In this document: positions 1-7,981 of the stretch, in pieces | How positions within the stretch are numbered: the stretch's first letter is position 1 | How the letters are laid out: every line of letters starts with the position of its first letter | Assembly: GCF_014202995.1 (NCBI RefSeq) | Contig: NZ_JACHIA010000026.1 | Span: 1-64,000, forward strand | Length of the DNA stretch: 64,000 nucleotides | Reading direction: 5' to 3' | From: Longimicrobium terrae | GTDB taxonomy: Bacteria; Gemmatimonadota; Gemmatimonadetes; Longimicrobiales; Longimicrobiaceae | The notes under the pieces: generated by a model | Told to the model about the DNA's origin: nothing | Database searches by the model: none | The model's input: the letters and a program-made list of their open reading frames with translations, nothing else | Translations under genes and position numbers: made by a program

Positions 1-20
1 TGGCGCATCAGCGGCGGCGG

Positions 21-60
21 CCGCGTGTGGGGCGTCGCCGCGGCGACGCCCCACACGCGG
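21..60. repeat. Perfect 40-bp palindrome
   Basis: Bases 21-40 are the exact reverse complement of bases 41-60, with no spacer. The half-site starts CCGCGTGTGG. As RNA it would be a very stable hairpin, and as DNA a possible cruciform. No T-tract follows, so a rho-independent terminator is possible but not shown. Confidence 0.9.
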
Positions 61-144
61 GGTGAATCGGAGGAGCAACCAGGCCTGCGCAGACATAATA
101 CGGCTCAGGCGCGCATCCACATAATCATACGAGGCTGGACAAGG

Positions 145-214
145 GTAGATCCTTCAGTCGCGCACGAGTCGTCGCGTCGGGAGACACGGCACGCGCTCCC
201 TCAGGATGACGCCT
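145..214 (+). repeat. Interspersed repeat, copy 1 (GTAGATCC...CAGGATGACGCCTC)
   Basis: This stretch shares its start (GTAGATCCTT), centre (TCGCGCA.GA.TCG) and end (CTCCCTCAGGATGACGCCTC) with 423-493, in the same order and nearly the same length. An inverted, more diverged relative lies at 261-327 (GTCATCCTGAGG ... GGACCTAC). It looks like an imperfect-palindrome intergenic repeat. Confidence 0.7.
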
Positions 215-422
215 CTTGGCGCAGGAACGGTAACACGTGGGGGCGGCTAACGCCGACGGCGTCATCCTGAGGCCCAGGCGCGCTGGACCCGCCCGCGCAC
301 CGTCCGTCGCGGGCCGAAGGACCTACCCTTCGCCTGCACCCGTGCCCGGGCGCGGTAGCGGCACGGAGCACCGCAAGGGAACGCCGGGCTCGTGCGTCAC
401 GCGACGTTGGCTCGGGCGAGCA

Positions 423-493
423 GTAGATCCTTTGGTCGCGCATGACTCGGCCCGGCGGACAGGGCGGCGCATGCTCCCTCAGGATGACGCCTC
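423..493 (+). repeat. Interspersed repeat, copy 2 (GTAGATCC...CAGGATGACGCCTC)
   Basis: Second direct copy of the repeat at 145-214, with the same ends and a diverged middle. No gene is associated with it. Confidence 0.7.
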
Positions 494-670
494 GCGGCGC
501 AGTGGCGCGCAATGGCTTCCGCTTACGGCTTCCGCTTACGGCTCGAGGTGGCGAATCCGTGCAGGAGGGGAGAGCTGGGCGCGGTCTCTAGCGATCCCCC
601 AATCAGGATAGCGGGCGGAGGAGCGGATGCGTAGCTTCGGCGGCCCACCCGCGACCGGAGAATCGCCGCG

Positions 671-1531
671 ATGCAGACCACCGCTCCCACCCCGCCTCGC
701 GGCATCCTGCGCACGGGGCCGGCGGACAACGCCTTTCAGCTCGGCCGGCGCATGCCGTCCGCCGATGTGGCGGAGTTCGTCGAACACTTCTGGACGGTGC
801 GGTGGGACCTGCGCGGCCGCGAGCCGCAGCTGCAGGAAACGCTGCCGCATCCCTCCGTCCATCTCACCATCGAAACCGACCGCTCGCGCATCATGGGCGT
901 GGTGCGGCGGCGATTTTCCGTCACGCTGGCGGACGAGGGCTTCGCGTTCGGCATCAAGTTCCGCCCCGGCGCTTTTCAGCCCTTTCTGGGCGCGGCGGTC
1001 AGCACCATCGCCGACCGCGAACTCTCGCTCGAGGCCGTCTTTGGCGCGGAAGGTACGGCGCTGGACGCCGCCATCCGCTCGGTTGAAGACACGGACGAGC
1101 GCGCGGACCGCGCCGAATCCTTTTTGCGCGCCCGCCTTCCCGCGCCGGACGAGAACCGGCTGCTCGCGCGCCAGCTCGTGGACCGCATCCTGGAAGACCG
1201 CGCCATTCTGCGCGTGGAAGACCTGGTGCGGCACACCGGAATGAGCGCGCGCACGCTGCAGCGGCTCTTCAGCCGGTACGTGGGCGCCACGCCCAAGTGG
1301 GTCATCCAGCGATACCGCCTGCACGAAGCGGCGGAGCGGCTGGCCTCCGGGCAGGACGCGGCCGGCCCGTCGCTGGCATACGAACTGGGCTACTGCGACC
1401 AGGCGCACTTCATCAACGACTTTCGCGCCATCGTGGGCGTATCCCCCGCCGAATACGCCCGCCGCTCCGCCGCCGCACGCTGCCCTCGCGGCGTCGTCCC
1501 CATCACCCCTCCCGCCACAGATGCCCGATAA
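671..1531 (+). CDS. AraC-family transcriptional regulator
   Basis: The 286-residue protein has an N-terminal ligand-type domain resembling DUF6597 (about residues 15-125) and a C-terminal AraC double helix-turn-helix. The first helix pair is around 'VEDLVRHTGMSARTLQRLF' and the second is near 'LAYELGYCDQAHFINDFR', which is the classic AraC signature. The ATG at 671 follows a CGGAGAA ribosome site. Its last 11 bases overlap the start of the permease gene, so the two are probably cotranscribed and translationally coupled, and the regulator may control the permease. The ligand is not readable from sequence. Confidence 0.9.
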   Translation: MQTTAPTPPRGILRTGPADNAFQLGRRMPSADVAEFVEHFWTVRWDLRGREPQLQETLPHPSVHLTIETDRSRIMGVVRRRFSVTLADEGFAFGIKFRPGAFQPFLGAAVSTIADRELSLEAVFGAEGTALDAAIRSVEDTDERADRAESFLRARLPAPDENRLLARQLVDRILEDRAILRVEDLVRHTGMSARTLQRLFSRYVGATPKWVIQRYRLHEAAERLASGQDAAGPSLAYELGYCDQAHFINDFRAIVGVSPAEYARRSAAARCPRGVVPITPPATDAR

Positions 1532-3041
1532 TCTCGAAACCCGGCTGGACCGCGGCCTGGGCCCGATGGACGCCACGCTGCTGGTGATCGGCTCCATGAT
1601 CGGCTCGGGCATCTTCATCACCAGCGCGGAAAGCACCCGGCTGGTGGGCTCGCCCGGGTGGCTGCTGGCAGCATGGGCGCTGGCGGGATTGATGACGATC
1701 ACCGGCGCGCTGTCCTGCGCGGAGCTGGCGGCCATGTGGCCGCGCGCTGGCGGGCAATATGTGTTTCTGCGCGAGGCATACGGGCCCATGACGGGCTTTC
1801 TGTTCGGCTGGGGGATGTGGGTGGTGATCCAGACGGGGACCATCGCCGCCGTCGCCGTCGCCTTTGCGAGCTTTCTGGGCGTGATGGTGCCCGGCGTGTC
1901 GGGAACCGCGTATCTGATCGACCCGATCATCTTTGGCCGGTACGCCGTTTCGCTTTCCACGCAGCAGGCCGTGGCGGCGGGAATGATCCTGCTGCTGACC
2001 GCGGTGAACATGCGCGGGCTGCAGGCGGGGCGGTGGATTCAGAACACCTTTACCGTCGCCAAGACGGGCGCGCTGCTGGGGCTGGTGGTGCTGGGACTGC
2101 TGGCGGGATGGAATGCGCGCGGCGCGGCGTTCACCTCGTCGTGGTGGAACCCGTGGGCGAACGGATGGACGCCGGAAAACGTGCAGCCGGGGCTGGGCGT
2201 GGCGGGCGGGCTGGCGCTCGTCCTCCTCCTGGGCCGTGCGATGGTGGGGCCGCTGTTTGCGCAGTCCGCGTGGAACAACGTCACCTTTACCGCCGGAGAG
2301 GTGCGCGATCCCGGCCGCACCCTGCCGCGCGCGCTGCTGATTGGATGTGGCGTTGTCGTCGTGCTTTACCTGCTGGCCAACGTGGCGTACGTGGTTACGC
2401 TGCCGCTGGACGGCATCCGGGACGCGCCACAGAAGCGCGTGGCGGTCGCCGCGGTGCAGCAGATCCTTGGCCCCGCCGGCGCGCTGGCGATGGCCGTGGC
2501 GATCCTGGTGAGCACATTCGGCTGCAACAACGGGCTCATCCTGGCCGGCGCGCGCGTGCAGTACGCGATGGCGAACGACGGCCTCTTCTTTCGCGCCGCC
2601 GCACGGCTGAACCGCCACCGCGTGCCCGGCGCTGCGCTGCTGGCGCAAGGGGTGTGGGCCGCGCTGCTGACGCTGCCGCGCACCGTCACCACCGATGCCG
2701 CCACGGGTGCGCCGGTGTTCGGCAACGTGTACACGCAGCTGCTGGAGTACATCATCTCCGCGGACCTGGTGTTCTACGGGCTGATGGTGGGCGCGGTGAT
2801 CCTGGTGCGCCGGCGGCGGCCGGAGCTGGCGCGGCCGTACCGCACATTCGGTTATCCATTGACGCCGCTGGTGTACCTGGTGCTTGCGGCGGTGCTGGTG
2901 GCGGATCTGGCGTGGCTTGCGCCGGAGACGAGCGGGATGGGGTATCTGCTGGTGCTGACCGGCGTGCCCGTGTACCTGGTCTGGCGCCGCCGCCCGGCCC
3001 CCTCGCCCGCGCTGGCGGATACCGCGCGTCCCGCGGTGTGA
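1521..3041 (+). CDS. APC-superfamily amino acid permease
   Basis: The 506-residue inner-membrane protein has about 12 hydrophobic segments. The APC signature GSGIF lies in the first one (residues 28-32), followed by 'ELAAMWPRAGGQYVFLREAYG', as in amino-acid/polyamine/organocation transporters. Uptake or exchange of an amino acid or amine is the family role, but the substrate cannot be assigned. The start overlaps the AraC-type gene by 11 bases, so dosage is probably tied to that regulator. The C-terminus is short and soluble. The next gene is convergent. Confidence 0.88.
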   Translation: MPDNLETRLDRGLGPMDATLLVIGSMIGSGIFITSAESTRLVGSPGWLLAAWALAGLMTITGALSCAELAAMWPRAGGQYVFLREAYGPMTGFLFGWGMWVVIQTGTIAAVAVAFASFLGVMVPGVSGTAYLIDPIIFGRYAVSLSTQQAVAAGMILLLTAVNMRGLQAGRWIQNTFTVAKTGALLGLVVLGLLAGWNARGAAFTSSWWNPWANGWTPENVQPGLGVAGGLALVLLLGRAMVGPLFAQSAWNNVTFTAGEVRDPGRTLPRALLIGCGVVVVLYLLANVAYVVTLPLDGIRDAPQKRVAVAAVQQILGPAGALAMAVAILVSTFGCNNGLILAGARVQYAMANDGLFFRAAARLNRHRVPGAALLAQGVWAALLTLPRTVTTDAATGAPVFGNVYTQLLEYIISADLVFYGLMVGAVILVRRRRPELARPYRTFGYPLTPLVYLVLAAVLVADLAWLAPETSGMGYLLVLTGVPVYLVWRRRPAPSPALADTARPAV

Positions 3042-3111
3042 CGCGCATGGGATGCGCAGCGGAGAGTTCAGCACCGGACGCACAGGATCACGTGGCCCCG
3101 GGGTGTGTTGA

Positions 3112-3200
3112 GCGAATGAATCCGCCGCTCAAACCGCGGTAAGCCCCGATCGTGGCCGCTGACGCGTCCACGATCGGGGCTTCAACTGCGTTCTGGATTA
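3112..3200 (+). repeat. GAATGAATCCGCC hairpin repeat, copy a
   Basis: This begins GAGCGAATGAATCCGCCGCT, then has a hairpin with arms AAGCCCCGATCGTGG / CCACGATCGGGGCTT, then CAACTGCGTTCTGG. Other copies start at about 12278, 17278, 24210 and 63760. The hairpin arms differ in base sequence between copies but still pair. Confidence 0.85.
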
Positions 3201-3216
3201 CGAGCCGGGCTGGGGT

Positions 3217-3280
3217 GTGCTCCCTCTCCCACATCCGTTCGTGGGAGAGGGTCGTCGTGCGCAGCACGCGGGTGAGGGCC
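3217..3280 (+). repeat. CTCCCTCTCCCAC hairpin repeat, copy 1
   Basis: Hairpin CTCTCCCAC ATCCGTTC GTGGGAGAG followed by GGTCGTCGTGCGCAGCACGC, itself a second small inverted repeat. An almost identical copy lies at 17486-17550. Both sit next to a GAATGAATCCGCC repeat. Confidence 0.85.
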
Positions 3281-3376
3281 ACCGCCCGCCGCCGCGCACC
3301 GAACCCACCTCCACACCGAACGGCTCCCCGCGACCCTGAAACACCCGACCCGCATTCCGCATCCGCCCCAACGAAA

Positions 3377-3410
3377 AGCGCCCCGCGGACACTCCGCGGG
3401 GCGCTTCGTT
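3377..3410 (-). terminator. Terminator of the metalloprotease gene
   Basis: The arms AGCGCCCCGCGG / CCGCGGGGCGCT enclose a 5-base loop. Read leftward, a T-rich run (TTTTCGTT) follows the stem. It lies directly after the stop of the gene at 3411. Confidence 0.75.
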
Positions 3411-5852
3411 TCAGAACTCGTCTTCGCTGCCGATGGGCTGCCCGGGAGGCGCATCAGGGACGGCGATGCGCTGCTGCGGCTGGTACGGCCGCTCCACGAA
3501 GCGCTTGATGTCGCTCACCAGCAGCGCGCCGTGCGCGTCGTACGGCACCGCGTGCTCCGTGATCATCCGGCTGATGTTGAGCAGCACCTGCTGCGCCGTG
3601 GCGCGCACCTGCGGCATCGGCGCCGACTCCGCCAGCACCATCAGCCGCTCCACCACCACGCGCTCCACCGCGCGGTCGATCTCCCGCAGATACTCATCGT
3701 CCGGACGCTGGCGGAATGTGCGCTCCACCAGCTGGTTCAGCGTCCACTCCAGGTTGGGCATGCGGCGGTCCAGCGCGCCCTGCTCCACCAGCCGCGCGGC
3801 GCGCTCGGGGTTCAGAATCATGCCCACCGTCATGTCCGCCGCGGCGGTGGCGGGCGAGATGGCGTCGAAGCCCATTCCCGTCCACCGGTCGAACAGCTCG
3901 CGCGTGGGATCGTACGTCATGGGGCGCGGCGGAATCAGCGCCAGCAGCGGGCGCGGCAGGGCGAGCTCCGCCGGGTCCAGCGTGGCCAGCAGCGCATCCA
4001 GCGCCGCGCGCTGCTGCGCGGCGGGCACCGGGGTCAGCGGCGTCTGCCCGTCGCCGCGCAGCGCGTACGTGTAATCCACCCCGCCCAGGGCCTTGCTGGC
4101 GGCTTCTACCTGGTAGCGGTGGTGCAGGTACACCGGCACCAGCACCTCTTCCAGCGTGGCCAGCGGGCGCCCGGCACGGATCGCGTTCTGCCCGAAGCGG
4201 TCCAGCGCGGCCCGCCGCACCCGCATCGTCCGCCGCAGCTCCGCCGTGGCGTCAGCGCCGTTGTCCCACAGGTGCGCCACGGGGCTCACGCTTCCCGCCG
4301 GACGAGCGTCCTGGTCCGTCAGCAGAGTGATGCCGCGCGCCCGCGCCTCGGCCAGCACGGCGTCCAGCGCGGCCTGCTCATTCGCGCCCGCTGGCGGATC
4401 CCGGTAGCCCCAAGTGATGGCGACCTTGTCCCACGGGCCGATCTCCGCCGTGTACGCCTCGGACAGATCGATGGTCCCGTCCGCGCGCAGCTGCACCAGC
4501 GGATGCGGGTAGTCCATCACCGACGCGCGGCCCTGCGCGCTGGCGATGTAGTTGTGCACCAGCCCCAGCGTGTGCCCCACCTCGTGCGCGGCCAGCTGGC
4601 GGATGCGGGCCAGCGCCATGCGCTCCAGCTCCGCAGGCCTCTCCGTTCCCGTCGCGTACGGCGCAAGCAGCCCCTCGGCGATCAGGTAGTCCTGCCGAAC
4701 GCGCAGCGAGCCCAGGGTGACGTGGCCCTTGATGATTTCGCCCGTGCGCGGGTCGGTGACGGTGTTGCCGTAGCTCCACCCGCGGGTGGACCTGTGCACC
4801 CACTGGATCACGTTGTAGCGAACATCCATGGGATCCGCGCCCTCCGGCAGCAGCTCCACGCGGAACGCGTCGCGGTAGCCGGCGGCTTCGAACGCCTGGT
4901 TCCACCACCGCGCCCCGTCCAGCAGCGCCGAGCGGATGGGCTCCGGCGCGCCGCGGTCCACGTAGTAGACGATGGGCTCCACCGCTTCGCTCATGGCCGC
5001 GGAGGGGTCGCGCTTTTCTAGCCGGTGGCGGGAGATCATCCGCTGGACGATGTCTTCGCCCACCGGCGTGGCGTAGTCGAAGTACGAGATGCCGAAGAAT
5101 CCGCCGCGCGGATCCGAGCGGCGCGGCCGGTACCCCGGCGGCGGCAGCGCCACGAACGACAGCCGCTGGCGCAGGGTGATGGCCTCCGGCGTGGGCGTCA
5201 CGTCGCGCACCAGGCTGCCGGGGTTGTCGCCCGTAAAGGTGAGCGTCGCCTCGATCTCCGTGTTCCGCGGAAATCCGCGCGTGTTCTGCAGATACAGCGC
5301 GCTGCGCGTGGCGTCCAGCCGGTAGTCGCCCTGGCGGCTGCGGCGCAGCGCGGCCACCACGCCGTGCGCGTCGCGAAGCACGAAGTCCGTCGCGTCCACC
5401 AGCACGCGGCCATCGGTTTCCGCCGCGACCGTGAATCCCCAGAGCACGGACTGCGCGAACGACTGCTCCACCGCGCGCCGCTCGTTCTCGTCCGGCGACA
5501 CCGCGCGGTACGCCTGGTTGGGCTGCACCAGCAGCACGCGCGGGCCCACGCGGTCAAAGCGCACCAGCCGCTCGCCGCCGATCTGCCCGCGGTCCAGGCC
5601 AATGTCGTTGGAGCCCAGCCCCGCCGGCAGCGATACGACGTAGATCAGTTCCTCGCCGGTCCGCGGCACCTCCATCCACAGCTTGCCCGCGGACGCGTCC
5701 CAGTAGACGGGAACAAAGCCGTCGCGCCGTTCCATTCCACGCGTCTTTTCGGCGATGGAGGGAAGCGGCGCCTGCGCGGCGGCGTGCGGCGCCGGAACAG
5801 CGGGCGCGAGCAGCAGGACGGCCAGGACCGCCCATCGTGTGGCAAAGCGCAT
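3411..5852 (-). CDS. Secreted zinc-dependent metalloprotease (DUF5117/DUF4953 type)
   Basis: The 813-residue protein begins with a clear signal peptide (MRFATRWAVLAVLLLAPAVP..., about 26 residues). I chose the ATG at 5852 because upstream codons add only a basic, non-signal stretch. The metzincin motif HEVGHTLGLVHN starts near residue 423. It supplies three zinc histidines and the catalytic glutamate. The surrounding order, with an N-terminal beta-rich part, then 'WVHRSTRGWSYGNTVTDPRT' and the zinc helix, matches the large DUF5118/DUF5117/DUF4953 proteases of Bacteroidota and Gemmatimonadota. It is probably exported to degrade proteins outside the inner membrane. It stands alone with its own terminator. 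Confidence 0.9.
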   Translation of the reverse strand: MRFATRWAVLAVLLLAPAVPAPHAAAQAPLPSIAEKTRGMERRDGFVPVYWDASAGKLWMEVPRTGEELIYVVSLPAGLGSNDIGLDRGQIGGERLVRFDRVGPRVLLVQPNQAYRAVSPDENERRAVEQSFAQSVLWGFTVAAETDGRVLVDATDFVLRDAHGVVAALRRSRQGDYRLDATRSALYLQNTRGFPRNTEIEATLTFTGDNPGSLVRDVTPTPEAITLRQRLSFVALPPPGYRPRRSDPRGGFFGISYFDYATPVGEDIVQRMISRHRLEKRDPSAAMSEAVEPIVYYVDRGAPEPIRSALLDGARWWNQAFEAAGYRDAFRVELLPEGADPMDVRYNVIQWVHRSTRGWSYGNTVTDPRTGEIIKGHVTLGSLRVRQDYLIAEGLLAPYATGTERPAELERMALARIRQLAAHEVGHTLGLVHNYIASAQGRASVMDYPHPLVQLRADGTIDLSEAYTAEIGPWDKVAITWGYRDPPAGANEQAALDAVLAEARARGITLLTDQDARPAGSVSPVAHLWDNGADATAELRRTMRVRRAALDRFGQNAIRAGRPLATLEEVLVPVYLHHRYQVEAASKALGGVDYTYALRGDGQTPLTPVPAAQQRAALDALLATLDPAELALPRPLLALIPPRPMTYDPTRELFDRWTGMGFDAISPATAAADMTVGMILNPERAARLVEQGALDRRMPNLEWTLNQLVERTFRQRPDDEYLREIDRAVERVVVERLMVLAESAPMPQVRATAQQVLLNISRMITEHAVPYDAHGALLVSDIKRFVERPYQPQQRIAVPDAPPGQPIGSEDEF

Positions 5853-6133
5853 CAACGGAAACCAGGGAGGGATGTGGCCGGATCGCGACGTGACGCTACA
5901 ATACGAGCGCCCACCCCGCCGGGCAACAGAAAATCTCGCGTTGCGGCTGCGATCGGTACAAATTGGACACCGTGCGAACAACTTTCGTCGACAATCGAAG
6001 TGTGGGGCGGGAGAGGATGAACGGCAACTGCCCTGACGCGGGGGGCGCGGAGGTTGGCGGAGGTGCGCGGGGGAACGGAGCGTCGCCGGAGCGCGTCTGG
6101 CGGATTACGAGCGGCCGGGGTGGCCGGGGGACA

Positions 6134-6161
6134 CCCGGCGCCGGCGGGCGCCGGCGCCGGG
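6134..6161 (-). terminator. Hairpin downstream of the DUF4344 gene
   Basis: The arms CCCGGCGCCGGC / GCCGGCGCCGGG enclose a 4-base loop, just past the stop at 6171 of the leftward gene. There is no clear T-tract, so the terminator assignment is moderate. Confidence 0.5.
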
Positions 6162-6170
6162 TCTGGGCGT

Positions 6171-6938
6171 TCAGCCGCGGAGGTGTGGTTGGATCATCCG
6201 GTCCCACCGCTGCGCTGTGTTGCGTGCCTCGGTAATGCAGGCTCGCGCGCGGCTCTCGCTCAGGCGGCCTTCGCTCACCACCCAGTCGTGTTTCGCGGGC
6301 GCGTAGCCGTAGATGAGGCAGGTGAGCTTCTGCAGCCGCGCCGCGTCCATTCCGGGTTCGGTCGACCTGGGATGCTCCCAGTTGATCCCGAGCTCGTGGA
6401 GCGTGATGGCGCCCCGCAGCATGGTCGAGGTCTCCTCCGGTTCGGCGTCCGCCTCGCGTTCGAGGTCCGCGATGAACAGGTCCGCGGCTTCTTCGGCGGG
6501 GAGGGACAGGGGAAGATTCAGTTCGTCGACCAGCGCGTGCCCCATCGCGTGAAGCATGACGGCAAAAAAAGTTTCAAAGAATTCCTCGTCACCTCCTCCA
6601 TCCGCGCGGATCTCCTCGAGCAGCTTCGTGACCAGCTCGTAGCAGAGCCGGACAGCCGGCCGATCCGGCTGGTAGAACGCGCCGGGAACGCCGCATTCGG
6701 CCATTTCCACCGTAATGTTGCGTGGAAGATTGAATTCGCTCATGGTCTCGAGCAGGGAGCCCAGCCGGTCCCGGGACCGGAAGCTCTCCTGAAGGGCCGC
6801 GTACGCCGGCGTCCGGACCGTCGGGTACGCAGGCACCCAGCGTCCCTGCGCCGCGGCGCGGGCCGGGGACAGCGCAAGGAGGGCCAGCGTGGCGGCCGTG
6901 GTGAGCAGGGTCAGGCGCCTGGGCATGGGGATGTTCAT
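6171..6938 (-). CDS. DUF4344-family metallopeptidase-like protein, catalytic Glu missing
   Basis: The 255-residue exported protein has a signal peptide ending near ARAAAQ. I chose the start 'MNIPMPRRLTLL' because the longer frame upstream is not signal-like. The fold signature matches DUF4344 putative metallopeptidases: 'CYELVTKLLEEI', then the zinc helix, then 'EEAADLFIADL' and 'QKLTCLIYGYAPAKHDWV'. The helix reads HAMGHALVDE where the family has HExxH. The glutamate codon position is GCG, one base from GAG. If real, the protein keeps the metal histidines but probably not peptidase activity. It is a single gene with no operon partner. Confidence 0.75.
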   Translation of the reverse strand: MNIPMPRRLTLLTTAATLALLALSPARAAAQGRWVPAYPTVRTPAYAALQESFRSRDRLGSLLETMSEFNLPRNITVEMAECGVPGAFYQPDRPAVRLCYELVTKLLEEIRADGGGDEEFFETFFAVMLHAMGHALVDELNLPLSLPAEEAADLFIADLEREADAEPEETSTMLRGAITLHELGINWEHPRSTEPGMDAARLQKLTCLIYGYAPAKHDWVVSEGRLSESRARACITEARNTAQRWDRMIQPHLRG

Positions 6939-7084
6939 CGGGGAATGAGACGGGTAAACAGATGATGAGGATATGGAGCGCTCCGTATCCGGGCAATGCG
7001 CGGGCGGTTCGGAGACTGGATGGAGGTCGTGCGACACCGCCGTCGCGAGCCACCGGGGCACCGGACGGGAGCGGCCTGGCGTCA

Positions 7085-7981
7085 CTACCTGGTGTATGGC
7101 GGGATCGGGATGGGCCGGACGTTCTGCCGGGCGGTGCCGGGCGCATCCACGTGGAGGCCGGGGAAGCGCACCGCGAGCAGCGCGGCCAGGAGCGCCAGAC
7201 CGTGCTCCTCCGATCGTTCGTGGCCGATGGCGACGGCCACGATCCCGGTCTCGTCGATGGCGCGGCGGGCGGGGGCGCGAAGCTGGCCCGTGATGTACAG
7301 CCCGGCGCCCTTTTCCGCCGCCGCGCGCACCAGCGCATCCGTCATCGCGCCCACGACCGCAATGCGGTGGATGGTGGGCCCGCCAACAGGCAGCGCGACA
7401 CCATTTTCCGCCACCCGGGGATCACCATCCGCCTCTGAATTCTCCCCCTCTCCCGCGGAGCGGGGGAGGGGGCCGGGGGGAGGGGGCCCCTCCGGATGCG
7501 CGAGGCATGAGGAGCCGACCGATCCCCCGCCGCGCACCTCCTCCACCCCGCCGAATTCCGCCACGAGGCGCGCATGCCACGACGCCGCGCCGGACGGCTG
7601 CGCGTCGCCGATCATCCCCACGGGGCGGCCGCGGTGCTCGCCGAACGGTTCCACGCCGGTCATCCCCAGCGCCGCGGCGAGGTGCGGGTTGGCGCCCAGG
7701 GTGAGGCGCGCGTCGAACGCCGCGTGCGAGCACAGGATGCCCGCATCGTCCGGCAGGTTCAGCGTTTCCGCGCCCCACGGTCGGTGGAGAAAGACGGCGT
7801 CCCACCCCTCGTCCCGCGCGCGATCCGCCACGTCCGCGGTCGGGGCGAGCGCAAAGCCCAGCCGCCGCACCGGGCGGGCGCTGGCGCGAAAGATCGTTGG
7901 CGGATCGTCGGGGAAGGCGCCGGTGTCCAGCAGTTCATCCGCCGCACGCGCAAGTTCCGCCAGGGACGGCGCGGAATCCAT
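7085..7981 (-). CDS. Nif3-like dinuclear metal-centre protein with an in-frame repeat insertion
   Basis: The 298-residue protein belongs to the Nif3/DUF34 family (GTP cyclohydrolase 1 type 2 / NIF3-like). Expected metal ligands appear in 'VFLHRPWG', 'ILCSHAAFDA' and, near the C-terminus, 'AIGHERSEEHGL'. The ATG overlaps the stop of the upstream phosphoesterase gene (TGATG), which indicates coupling. Around residues 155-185 a proline/glycine segment ('HPEGPPPPGPLPRSAGEGE') interrupts the conserved domain. It is encoded by a GC-rich hairpin repeat (7441-7490) that also occurs in intergenic DNA at 24369 and 63893. The molecular function of the family is unsettled. Confidence 0.85.
   Translation of the reverse strand: MDSAPSLAELARAADELLDTGAFPDDPPTIFRASARPVRRLGFALAPTADVADRARDEGWDAVFLHRPWGAETLNLPDDAGILCSHAAFDARLTLGANPHLAAALGMTGVEPFGEHRGRPVGMIGDAQPSGAASWHARLVAEFGGVEEVRGGGSVGSSCLAHPEGPPPPGPLPRSAGEGENSEADGDPRVAENGVALPVGGPTIHRIAVVGAMTDALVRAAAEKGAGLYITGQLRAPARRAIDETGIVAVAIGHERSEEHGLALLAALLAVRFPGLHVDAPGTARQNVRPIPIPPYTR
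7441..7490. repeat. CTCCCCCTC/GGGGGAGGGGG hairpin repeat inside the Nif3 gene
   Basis: A pyrimidine run, the hairpin CTCCCGCGGAGCGGGGGAG, then GGGGCCGGGGGGAGGGGGCC. Related intergenic copies lie at 24369-24421 and 63893-63943. This copy is inside a coding region, its length keeps the reading frame, and it introduces no stop. Confidence 0.85.

Larger units (their letters stand above)
1..670. other. Gene-free, repeat-rich left edge
   Basis: I see no convincing gene here. The open frames present have no recognisable domain and run through repeats. The stretch holds a perfect 40-bp palindrome (21-60), a pair of direct repeats (145-214, 423-493) with an inverted relative (261-327), and the upstream region of the AraC-type gene at 671. 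A gene ending left of the window may terminate at the palindrome. Confidence 0.6.
3042..3410. other. Convergent gap with two repeat families and a terminator
   Basis: No gene is seen between the permease and the leftward metalloprotease gene. The gap holds a GAATGAATCCGCCGCTC-type hairpin repeat (3112-3200), a CTCCCTCTCCCACATCCG hairpin repeat (3217-3280) and a terminator hairpin (3377-3410). Confidence 0.7.

Noticed and set aside
25-729. Several overlapping open frames at the left edge
   Set aside because: They cross repeats, have no domain and no ribosome site. No gene is claimed.
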